Origin: Novilysobacter_A longmucuonensis
Lineage (GTDB): Bacteria; Pseudomonadota; Gammaproteobacteria; Xanthomonadales; Xanthomonadaceae
Assembly: GCF_046600735.1 (NCBI RefSeq)
Contig: NZ_JBJMAW010000002.1
Coordinates: 389,497-453,496, forward strand
Reading direction: 5' to 3'
DNA: 64,000 nt
In this document: positions 42,527-51,346 of the stretch, piece after piece
How positions within the stretch are numbered: position 1 is the first letter of the stretch
Layout of the letters: every line of letters starts with the position of its first letter
The notes under the pieces: model-generated
Database searches by the model: none
Told to the model about the DNA's origin: nothing
What the model saw: the letters and a program-made list of their open reading frames with translations, nothing else
Program-made: the position numbers and the translations under genes

Positions 42527-44158
42527 ATGGATAGACGACAGTTCCTCACGATCAGTAGCGTCGGCTTCGCCGGCCTGATGCTTCCGGCCTGGGGCCGCGT
42601 GGTCGCAGCCGAAGCGCTGCCCGAGCCGCTCGACGTGGCGATGAAGAAGTCGCTGGCCGACACCGCTTTGCAGGCTGCGACGGACGCCGGCGCGACCTAT
42701 GGCGATGCGCGCATCGGCCGCTACCTGCGCCAGTTCGTGATCACCCGCGAGGACAAGGTCCAGAACGTGGTCAACACCGAGTCCACCGGCATCGGCATCC
42801 GCGTGCTCGCGGGCGGCGCCTGGGGCTTTGCCGCGACCAACGACCTCAGTGCCCAGGGCGTGGCCGACGCCGCGCGCCAGGCGACCGCGATTGCCAAGGC
42901 CAACGCCAAGACCCAGACCGCACCGGTGCAACTGGCCAAGGTGGCCGGGGTCGGCGAGGTGTCGTGGAAGACGCCGATCCGCACCAACGCGATGGAGGTG
43001 CCGATCAAGCACAAGGCCGACCTGCTGCTGGGGGTCAATGCCGACGCGATGGAAGCCGGCGCCGACTTCGTCAATTCGATGCTGTTCCTGGTCAACGAAC
43101 AGAAGTACTTCGCCTCCACCGACGGCTCCTATATCGACCAGGACGTGCACCGCATCTGGGCGCCGATGACGGTCACCGCGATCGACAAGGCCAGCGGCAA
43201 GTTCCGCACCCGCGAAGGGCTTTCCGCGCCGATGGGCATGGGCTTCGAGTACCTCGATGGCGGCGCGTCCGAAAAGGTCGTCTCGCCCAACGGCGTGGTC
43301 AACTACCGCAGCGCCTACGACATGCGCGAGGACGCGATTGCCGCAGCCAAACAGGCGCGCGAGAAGCTCAAGGCGCCCTCGGTCAAGCCGGGTAAGTACG
43401 ACCTGGTGCTGGACCCCTCGCACACCTGGCTGACGATCCACGAATCCATCGGCCACCCCACTGAGCTCGACCGCGTGCTCGGCTTCGAGGCCAATTTCGC
43501 CGGCACCAGCTTCGTCTCGCTCGACAAGGTCCGCGACCGCTTCCAGTACGGCAGCGAGCAGGTCAACGTGTTCGCCGACAAGACCCAGCCGGGCAGCCTC
43601 GGCGCGGTGGCCTACGACGACGAGGGCGTGGAAACCAAGCGCTGGGACCTGATCCGCGACGGCAAGCTGGTCAACCTGCAGGGCATCCGCGACCAGGTGC
43701 ACATGCTTGGCGAGGACGCTTCGCAGGGCTGCTGCTACGCCGATTCGTGGTCGAGCGTGCAGTTCCAGCGCATGCCCAACGTCTCGCTGGCGCCGGGCAA
43801 GACGCCGCTCGGCGTCGCCGACATGATCAAGGACGTCGAAAAGGGCATCTACATCATCGGCGACGGGTCGTTCTCGATCGACCAGCAGCGCTACAACGCG
43901 CAGTTCGGCGGCCAGTTGTTCTACGAGATCAAGGACGGTCAGATCGCCGGCATGGTCGAGGACGTGGCCTACCAGATCCGGACGCCGGAGTTCTGGAACT
44001 CCTGCGCCGCGGTCTGCGACGAAAGCGACTACCGCCTCGGCGGCTCGTTCTTCGACGGCAAGGGCCAGCCCTCGCAGTCGTCTGCGGTCTCGCACGGCTC
44101 GAGCACGGCGCGGTTCAACGACGTCAATGTCATCAACACCGCGCGGAACCTGGGTTGA
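42527..44158 (+). CDS. TldD-family metalloprotease with Tat signal, paralogue 1
   Basis: 543 residues from ATG 42527 (GGAG at 9 bases). N-terminus MDRRQFLTISSVGFAGLMLP is a twin-arginine (Tat) type signal with likely cleavage after VAA near 28. The rest is TldD-like: N-terminal domain with ARIGRYLRQFVITRED and the zinc motif HESIGH (His305-His310) in the second half. E. coli TldD is cytoplasmic and forms a heterodimer with TldE that degrades unfolded peptides and matures microcin B17. The export signal implies a periplasmic role. It overlaps the next gene by one base (TGATG). Confidence 0.88.
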   Translation: MDRRQFLTISSVGFAGLMLPAWGRVVAAEALPEPLDVAMKKSLADTALQAATDAGATYGDARIGRYLRQFVITREDKVQNVVNTESTGIGIRVLAGGAWGFAATNDLSAQGVADAARQATAIAKANAKTQTAPVQLAKVAGVGEVSWKTPIRTNAMEVPIKHKADLLLGVNADAMEAGADFVNSMLFLVNEQKYFASTDGSYIDQDVHRIWAPMTVTAIDKASGKFRTREGLSAPMGMGFEYLDGGASEKVVSPNGVVNYRSAYDMREDAIAAAKQAREKLKAPSVKPGKYDLVLDPSHTWLTIHESIGHPTELDRVLGFEANFAGTSFVSLDKVRDRFQYGSEQVNVFADKTQPGSLGAVAYDDEGVETKRWDLIRDGKLVNLQGIRDQVHMLGEDASQGCCYADSWSSVQFQRMPNVSLAPGKTPLGVADMIKDVEKGIYIIGDGSFSIDQQRYNAQFGGQLFYEIKDGQIAGMVEDVAYQIRTPEFWNSCAAVCDESDYRLGGSFFDGKGQPSQSSAVSHGSSTARFNDVNVINTARNLG

Positions 44159-45804
44159 TGGCGGAGGGCATCCATCGTCGCGAGTTCCTGAAGGCTTCCG
44201 GCGCCGGGCTCGGCCTGCTGCTGATGCCCGCGTTCGGCCGCGCGATCGCGGCCGAGGAGCTGACCACACGCATCGACGTAGCAGTGAAGAAGCGCCTGGC
44301 CGATATAGCTTTGGAAGCGGCCAGGTCCGGCGGCGCGAGCTACTGCGACGTGCGCATCGGCCGCTACCTCCGCCAGTTCATCACCACCCGGGAAGACAAG
44401 GTCGAGAACATCGTCAACACCGAGTCGACCGGCGTCGGCATCCGGGTGCTGGCCAATGGCGCCTGGGGCTTTGCCGCCACCAACGACCTGCGCGGCGACG
44501 CGGTGGCCGAGACCGCGCGCCAGGCGCTGGCGATCGCCAAGGCCAACGCGAAGACCAGCACCGCGCCGGTGCAGCTGGCGCCCGCATCCGGTGTCGGTGA
44601 GGTCGCCTGGGCCACGCCGATCGAGCGCAACGCGATGGCGGTGCCGGTCAAGGACAAGGTCGAGCTGCTGATGGCGACCAATGCCGCGGCGATGGGCGCC
44701 GGCGCCAGCTTCGTCGCCTCGCGGATGTTCCAGGTCAACGAGCAGAAGTATTTCGCCTCCACCGACGGCTCCTACATCGACCAGGACATCCACCGCATCT
44801 GGACGCCGTTCACCGTCACCGCGATCGACAAGGACAGCGGCAGGTTCCGCACCCGCGACGGGCTGTCCCCGCCGATGGGCATGGGCTACGAGTTCCTCGA
44901 TGCGCGCCCGGAGCACCGCTTCGAGCTGCCCGGCGGAGTGGTGATGTATTCGGACTCCTACGACATCGTCGCCGACGCCGCGGCCGCGGCGCGCGATGCC
45001 CAGGCCAAGCTCAAGGCTCCATCGGTCAAGCCCGGCAAGTACGACCTGATGCTCGACCCGAGTCATCTGTTCCTGACCATCCACGAGTCGGTCGGCCACC
45101 CGCTGGAGCTCGACCGCGTGCTCGGCTTCGAAGCCAACTACGCCGGCACCAGCTTCGCCACGCTCGACAAGTGGCGCGCCGGTGATTTCCGCTACGGCAG
45201 CGAGCAGGTCAACATCTTCGCCGACCGCACGCAGCCGCACTCGCTCGGCGCGGTCGGCTTCGATGACGAGGGCATCCCGGGCAAGCGCTGGGACCTGATC
45301 AGGGACGGCGTGCTGGTCAATTACCAGGCCACCCGCGACCAGGCCCACATCATCGACGAGTCCGCCTCGCAGGGTTGCTCCTACGCCGACTCGTGGTCCA
45401 GCGTGCAGTTCCAGCGCATGCCCAACGTCTCGCTGGCGCCGGGCAAGTCCGAGCTGTCGCCGGCGCAGATGGTCAAGCAGATCGACAACGGCATCTACAT
45501 CCTGGGCCGTGGTTCGTACTCGATCGACCAGCAGCGCTACAACGCGCAGTTCGGCGGGCAGCTGTTCTTCGAGGTCAAGGACGGCCAGGTCACCCACATG
45601 ATCGAGGACGTCGCCTACCAGATCCGCACCCCGGAGTTCTGGAACGCCTGCAGTGCGGTCTGCGATGAGCGTGACTTCCGCCTCGGCGGCTCGTTCTTCG
45701 ACGGCAAGGGCCAGCCCTCGCAGGTCTCTGCGGTCTCGCACGGTTCCAGCACCACACGCTTCGACGGCATCAACGTCATCAACACCGCACGCAGCCTCGG
45801 CTGA
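44158..45804 (+). CDS. TldD-family metalloprotease with Tat signal, paralogue 2
   Basis: 548 residues, strongly similar along its length to the gene before it, so a tandem duplication. N-terminus MAEGIHRREFLKASGAGLG has a near-consensus RRxFLK Tat motif. Zinc motif HESVGH (His309-His314). The C-terminal segment WNACSAVCDERDFRLGGSFFDGKGQ parallels paralogue 1. The start ATG 44158 shares its A with the previous stop. Both copies keep the catalytic motif, so two active proteases, or a heteromer, are possible. It is followed 17 bases later by the TldE partner. Confidence 0.88.
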   Translation: MAEGIHRREFLKASGAGLGLLLMPAFGRAIAAEELTTRIDVAVKKRLADIALEAARSGGASYCDVRIGRYLRQFITTREDKVENIVNTESTGVGIRVLANGAWGFAATNDLRGDAVAETARQALAIAKANAKTSTAPVQLAPASGVGEVAWATPIERNAMAVPVKDKVELLMATNAAAMGAGASFVASRMFQVNEQKYFASTDGSYIDQDIHRIWTPFTVTAIDKDSGRFRTRDGLSPPMGMGYEFLDARPEHRFELPGGVVMYSDSYDIVADAAAAARDAQAKLKAPSVKPGKYDLMLDPSHLFLTIHESVGHPLELDRVLGFEANYAGTSFATLDKWRAGDFRYGSEQVNIFADRTQPHSLGAVGFDDEGIPGKRWDLIRDGVLVNYQATRDQAHIIDESASQGCSYADSWSSVQFQRMPNVSLAPGKSELSPAQMVKQIDNGIYILGRGSYSIDQQRYNAQFGGQLFFEVKDGQVTHMIEDVAYQIRTPEFWNACSAVCDERDFRLGGSFFDGKGQPSQVSAVSHGSSTTRFDGINVINTARSLG

Positions 45805-45821
45805 GCGCCAGGAGATTCGAT

Positions 45822-47156
45822 ATGGGTATGTTCACCGAACAGGAAGCCAGGACCATCCTCGACAAGGTCGTCGCGCTGTCGAGCGCCGACGAGTGCACCG
45901 CGACGCTGCAGGGCGCGGTCGACGGCAACATCCGTTTCGCCCTCAACAACGTCTCCACCAGCGGGCTGGTCAGCAATACCGAGCTTGCGGTGCAGGTGGC
46001 GTTCGGCAAGCGCGTGGGCACCGCGACGATCAACGAGTTCGACGATGCGGCGCTGGCCCGCGTGGTGGGGCGCGCCGAAGAGTTGGCCAAGCTCGCCCCG
46101 GAGAACCCCGAGTTCGTCCCGGCGATCGGCAAACAGGCCTACCAGCCGAGCCCGACCTTCAACGCCACCACCGCCGCGATCACCCCGGCCTACCGGGCCC
46201 AGGTCGCCGCCGACTCGATCGCGCCGTGCAAGGCCGATGGCCTGGTCGCGGCGGGCTTCCTCGCCGACGGCCAGGGCTTTTTCGCGATGGCCAACAGCAA
46301 CGGCAACTTCGCCTACCAGAAGTCCTCGGCAATGGACTACACCTGCACCGTGCGCACCGAGGACGGCCGCGGCTCGGGCTGGGTCGCGCGCAACCTCAGC
46401 GACGTCGGCAAGTTCGATGCCGGCAGCGACATCCGCACCGCGATCCGCAAGGCGCGCGATTCGGCCGACGCCAAGGCGCTGGAACCGGGCAAGTACACGG
46501 TGATCCTGGAGCCGGCCGCGGCCGCCGGCCTGATCTCCTTCATGATGCGGTTCTTCGATGCGCGCCAGGCCGACGAAGGCCGCAGCTTCCTGTCGAAGAA
46601 AGGCGGCGGCAACAAGCTCGGCGAGCAGGTCTACGACCCGCGCGTCAACATCACCGCCGACCCGTGGAACACCGAAGCCCCGGCATTGCCGTGGGACGGC
46701 GAGGGCCTGCCGCGCGAGAAGATGGCGATCGTCGAGGACGGCAAGATCGCCAACCTGCAGTATTCGCGCTTCTGGGCGAAGGAAAAAGGCAAGCGCGCGG
46801 TCGGCGAGCCCGGCAACCTGCTGATGGCCGGCGGCGAGAAGTCCACCGCCGACCTGGTCCGCGATACCGAGCGCGGCATCCTGGTCACGCGCACCTGGTA
46901 CATCCGCATGGTCGACCCGCAGACCGTGCTGCTGACCGGCCTGACCCGCGACGGCACGTTCTACATCGAAAACGGCGTGATCCGCTATCCGGTCAAGAAC
47001 TTCCGCTTCAACGAGTCGCCGGTGATCATGCTCAACAACATCGACGAGCTCGGCAAGCCGATGCGCGTGGGCGGCGACGGCTCCAGCTTCGTGATGATGA
47101 TCCCGCCGATGAAGCTGCGCGACTTCACCTTCACTTCGCTGTCGGATGCGGTCTGA
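45822..47156 (+). CDS. TldE/PmbA-family protein without export signal
   Basis: 444 residues starting MGMFTEQEARTILDK with no signal peptide. TldE/PmbA type: it lacks an HExxxH motif and should be the non-catalytic partner of TldD. Matching segments include TINEFDDAALARVV, PGKYTVILEPAAAAGLISFM and SVxKxxx-like C-terminal FNESPVIMLNNIDELGKPMRV. If the TldD partners are exported by Tat, this subunit would need to ride with one of them. GCGCCAGGAGATTCGAT gives a good Shine-Dalgarno (AGGAG). Last gene of the tldD-tldD-tldE unit. Confidence 0.88.
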   Translation: MGMFTEQEARTILDKVVALSSADECTATLQGAVDGNIRFALNNVSTSGLVSNTELAVQVAFGKRVGTATINEFDDAALARVVGRAEELAKLAPENPEFVPAIGKQAYQPSPTFNATTAAITPAYRAQVAADSIAPCKADGLVAAGFLADGQGFFAMANSNGNFAYQKSSAMDYTCTVRTEDGRGSGWVARNLSDVGKFDAGSDIRTAIRKARDSADAKALEPGKYTVILEPAAAAGLISFMMRFFDARQADEGRSFLSKKGGGNKLGEQVYDPRVNITADPWNTEAPALPWDGEGLPREKMAIVEDGKIANLQYSRFWAKEKGKRAVGEPGNLLMAGGEKSTADLVRDTERGILVTRTWYIRMVDPQTVLLTGLTRDGTFYIENGVIRYPVKNFRFNESPVIMLNNIDELGKPMRVGGDGSSFVMMIPPMKLRDFTFTSLSDAV

Positions 47157-47202
47157 GCGATGGGCGCAGGCGAGCATCGTCGAACCATAATCCGATACTT
47201 GC

Positions 47203-47235
47203 CGTCATCCCCGCGCAGGCGGGGATCCAGTGACG
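47203..47235. repeat. GTCATCCCCGCGCAGGCGGGGATCCAG repeat
   Basis: A short palindrome (CCCCGC/GCGGGG) of the intergenic class also present near 15580 and 48067. Lies between the tldE-like and DUF4159 genes. Confidence 0.6.
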
Positions 47236-47290
47236 TCCGTGGTGTAGCCACCGCCGCGGAAACCGGGACGCGGGCACGGCCGACACGGGA

Positions 47291-48013
47291 ATGAACCGCA
47301 CCGCCCATCGCCGGGATTTCCTCCGCCTGCTCGCCGGCGGCCTGGCTGGCGCCGCGTTTTCGCAGCTGCCGCGGCCCGTGCGCGCGGCGGGTCCGCAGTA
47401 CGACTTCTGGTTCACCCGCCTGCGCTACGACTCCGGCGACTGGGACGTCGACCAGCGCATGCCGGCCAACATGATCACCTCGCTGATCGACTACACCAGC
47501 CTGCGTGTGGACCCGAAGGAGCACGTGCTCGACCTGTCCGACCCGAAGATGCTGCTGGCGCCGTTCTGCTATCTCGCCGGCCACAAGCTGGTCGAGTTCA
47601 ACCCGGCCGAGCGCAGCAATTTCGAGCGCTACGTGCGCAATGGCGGCTTCGTCTTCGTCGACGACTGTAACCACGACATCGACGGGCTGTTCGCCAAGTC
47701 GTTCGAGGCGCAGATGGCGGAAATCTTCGGCGGCGATGCCATGGCAAAGCTGCCCAACGACCACGCGCTGTACCGCAGTTTCTTCAAGTTCGAAGACGGG
47801 CCGCCGGCCACGAGCTTCGAGCTCAACGGCTGGGGCGACGACCTGGTACACAACTACCTCAAGGGCATCCAGATCGACGGCCGCCTCGGCGTGCTCTACA
47901 GCAACAAGGATTACGGCTGCGAATGGGACTACGACTGGCGCAACAAGCGCTTCCTGGCCGAGGACAACACCAAGCTGGCGGTCAATATCGCGATCTATGC
48001 GCTGACTGCGTGA
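47291..48013 (+). CDS. DUF4159 protein with Tat signal
   Basis: 240 residues. N-terminus MNRTAHRRDFLRLLAGGLAG is a Tat-type signal, cleaved around VRA near 37. The rest is DUF4159: YDFWFTRLRYDSGDWDVD, FVRNGGF-like ERYVRNGGFVFVDDCNHDIDG, and DWRNKRFLAEDNTKLAVNIAIYAL, a glutamine-amidotransferase-like fold without an evident catalytic Cys. DUF4159 is repeatedly found with MoxR and DUF58 genes. Function unknown. It lies 135 bases after the tldE-like gene and 200 before moxR, with repeats on both sides. Confidence 0.85.
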   Translation: MNRTAHRRDFLRLLAGGLAGAAFSQLPRPVRAAGPQYDFWFTRLRYDSGDWDVDQRMPANMITSLIDYTSLRVDPKEHVLDLSDPKMLLAPFCYLAGHKLVEFNPAERSNFERYVRNGGFVFVDDCNHDIDGLFAKSFEAQMAEIFGGDAMAKLPNDHALYRSFFKFEDGPPATSFELNGWGDDLVHNYLKGIQIDGRLGVLYSNKDYGCEWDYDWRNKRFLAEDNTKLAVNIAIYALTA

Positions 48014-48066
48014 TGTGGCGCCGGTGATTTACTCGTACAAGCCACATCGCGCGATTCTTTTTTTCG

Positions 48067-48163
48067 GCCGTCATTCCCGCGAACGCGGGAACCCAGCGAC
48101 TTTGACTTCCACGCTCGAGACGAAGCCTGAAGGCACTGGGTTCCCGCCTTCGCGGGAATGACG
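48067..48163. repeat. Inverted repeat of the GTCATTCCCGCG class
   Basis: GTCATTCCCGCGAACGCGGG and the inverse CCCGCCTTCGCGGGAATGAC around a centre that includes ACCCAGCG/CACTGGGT. In the gap before moxR. Confidence 0.8.
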
Positions 48164-48213
48164 AGCAAAAACACTTCCTTACCGCACCGCCAGCACCGTC
48201 TCCCGGACCCGAC

Positions 48214-49212
<999 letters not shown>

Positions 49213-49223
49213 GGCGCGACGGC

Positions 49224-50144
49224 GTGGCCCGGCCGCCCTCCCCCGCCGCCGGCATCGCCGCGGACCTGATCCCGCCGGAAGTCCGCGCGCGGCTCAGGTC
49301 CCTGCAGCTGACCGCGCGGCAGGCCGCCGGCGTGCAGGGCTTCGGACTGCATGCCAGCCAGAGCCGCGGCGCCGGCCTGGAGTTCTCGCAATACCGCGCC
49401 TACGAACCCGGCGACGAACCGCGCCAGGTCGACTGGAAGCTCTACGCGCGCTCGGACCGTTTCTTCGTGCGCGAAGCCGAGCGCGACAGCCCGATCGACG
49501 TTTGGCTACTGATCGATACCAGCGCGTCGATGTCGCAGGGCGATGCGGTGCGCCCGGGCTGGTCGCGGCTGGACGCGGCACGGGCGCTGGCGGCCTGCAT
49601 CATCGAGCTGGCACTGCGCCAGGGCGATCGTTTCGGGCTGGTCGCGATCGGCGACGGCACGCTGCAGCTGACTCCGATCGGCGCCGGCCCTCGCCATCGC
49701 GACCGCTGCGTGCTTGCACTGCGCGGACTCGGCGCGTCCGGCCGATGGCCGGACAAGGCGCGCCTGCGCCCGCTGTGGGAATACGTCGGCGCGCGCACCC
49801 TGGTGGTCTCGTTGAGCGATGCCTTCGACCCGGCTGTGGTGCAGCTGGCCGAGCGCCTCGCCGCGGCCCGGCGCGAGGTGCTGAGCGTGCAGATCCTGAC
49901 CGCCGAGGAGCGCGACTTTCCGTTCCAGGGCGGCCATCGTTTCTACGATCCGGAAACCGGCGCGGAAATGCTGGGCGATGGCGCCAGCGTGCGCGACGGC
50001 TTTATCACCCGTTTCGCCGCCGCACGGGCGGCACTGGCGTCGCGGCTCGCCGCCAGCGGCATCCGCCATGTCGAATACGTGCTCGACGAGGCACTCGATG
50101 CGCCGCTGCGCCGCCTGTTCGCGACCGGGCCGGGGCGCGCATGA
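49224..50144 (+). CDS. DUF58 protein (von Willebrand A-like)
   Basis: 306 residues from GTG 49224, 11 bases after the moxR stop. The DUF58 segment GLEFSQYRAYEPGDEPRQVDWKLYARSD leads into a VWA-like domain with DTSASM (MIDAS DxSxS), and LSDAFDP later. No membrane segment is visible. In MoxR systems this protein is the likely VWA partner. It ends in an ATGA overlap with the next gene. Confidence 0.93.
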   Translation: MARPPSPAAGIAADLIPPEVRARLRSLQLTARQAAGVQGFGLHASQSRGAGLEFSQYRAYEPGDEPRQVDWKLYARSDRFFVREAERDSPIDVWLLIDTSASMSQGDAVRPGWSRLDAARALAACIIELALRQGDRFGLVAIGDGTLQLTPIGAGPRHRDRCVLALRGLGASGRWPDKARLRPLWEYVGARTLVVSLSDAFDPAVVQLAERLAAARREVLSVQILTAEERDFPFQGGHRFYDPETGAEMLGDGASVRDGFITRFAAARAALASRLAASGIRHVEYVLDEALDAPLRRLFATGPGRA

Positions 50145-51346
50145 GCTTTTCGCTGTTGCTGCCGATCGGCCTGGCGGCGCTGGCGGCGCTGCTTGTGCCG
50201 CTGCTGATCCATATCGCGCGCCGCAGCGAGCAGCGCACGGTCGAGTTTGCCGCGTTGCGCTGGCTGCAGGCGCAGCCGCAGCCGCGTCGCAAACTCCAGC
50301 TGGAGGAATACCTGCTGCTGTTGCTGCGCCTGCTGCTGCTCGCCGCGCTGGCGCTTCTACTGGCCGGGCCGGTGCTGTTCGGGCGGCCTGACCGGACGCC
50401 ATGGGTGGTGCTTGCACCGGGCGTCGAGGTGGCTGCTGCGCGCGACCAGATCGGTGCGCGCGAGGTGCGCGCTCGCTGGCTGGCCTCGGGCTTTCCGGCG
50501 TTCGATCCGGCCGCGGAGTCGCCCGACCGTCCGGCCGCTGCTTCACTCGCCAGCCTGCTGCGCGAACTCGACGCGACCCTGCCCGCCGGCACGCCGCTGA
50601 CCGTGCTCGTCCCGGCCATCCTGAATGGCGCCGATGCCGAGCGACCGCGGCTCAGCCGCCCGGTCGAGTGGCGGGTGCTGCCGTCGGCGCCGCCGGAAAT
50701 CGACCGCGCCACGGCGCCGCCGGTGCCGACACTGACCGTACGCCATGCACCCGACCGCACCGCATCGTTGCGCTACCTGCGCGCGGCCGGTGCCGCCTGG
50801 CAGTCGTCGGCTGCCGAGGGTTCGCGCACGGCCAGATCGGCGGCATCGCCGGTCCGCATCGCACCGGCCTCGCAGGAGTTCGATGCCGGGGTACGCAACC
50901 TGGTGTGGCTGGTGCCCGGCCCATTGCCGGCGGCAGTGCGCGAGTGGATCGCCGCCGGCGGCGTCGCCCTGCTCGATGCGCAGGCCGAGCTCCCGCAATT
51001 CGACCCGGCCGGCGCCGCGGTGCTGTGGCGTGACGAGCGTGGCCCGCTGGTGCGCGGCATGCGGTGGGGCCAGGGCCGGGTCATGCGCCTGGAGCGCGTG
51101 CTGCTGCCGGCGGCGATGCCCGATCTGCTGGAGCCGGACTTCCCGCAGCGGCTGCAGCAGTTGTTCGCTCCCGCATCGCCGCCACCGGCGCGGGTGCAGG
51201 CCAGCGCCTACGTCCCACGCACCGGTGCCGCCGCCTATCCGCCGGCGCCCAGCCCGCTCGCTCCATGGCTGGCGGCGCTGATCGCGGCGCTGTTCCTGGC
51301 CGAACGCTGGGTGGCCAACGGCCCCCGCCGCAGGTTTGCGCGATGA
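50141..51346 (+). CDS. BatA-like membrane protein
   Basis: 401 residues. The N-terminal BatA domain has two membrane helices (about 5-25 and 58-80) around HIARRSEQRTVEFAALRWL. A large periplasmic part follows (about 85-370), then a C-terminal helix (WLAALIAALFLAERWV). No MIDAS motif is seen. Family members belong to MoxR-Bat operons linked to envelope stress or aerotolerance. ATGA overlaps on both sides indicate translational coupling with DUF58 and the next gene. Confidence 0.85.
   Translation: MSFSLLLPIGLAALAALLVPLLIHIARRSEQRTVEFAALRWLQAQPQPRRKLQLEEYLLLLLRLLLLAALALLLAGPVLFGRPDRTPWVVLAPGVEVAAARDQIGAREVRARWLASGFPAFDPAAESPDRPAAASLASLLRELDATLPAGTPLTVLVPAILNGADAERPRLSRPVEWRVLPSAPPEIDRATAPPVPTLTVRHAPDRTASLRYLRAAGAAWQSSAAEGSRTARSAASPVRIAPASQEFDAGVRNLVWLVPGPLPAAVREWIAAGGVALLDAQAELPQFDPAGAAVLWRDERGPLVRGMRWGQGRVMRLERVLLPAAMPDLLEPDFPQRLQQLFAPASPPPARVQASAYVPRTGAAAYPPAPSPLAPWLAALIAALFLAERWVANGPRRRFAR

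Noticed and set aside
44029..45741. A 570-codon open frame on the minus strand
   Set aside because: Antisense shadow of the second TldD-like gene. The translation is low-complexity Arg/Ala/Gly/Val sequence without domains.
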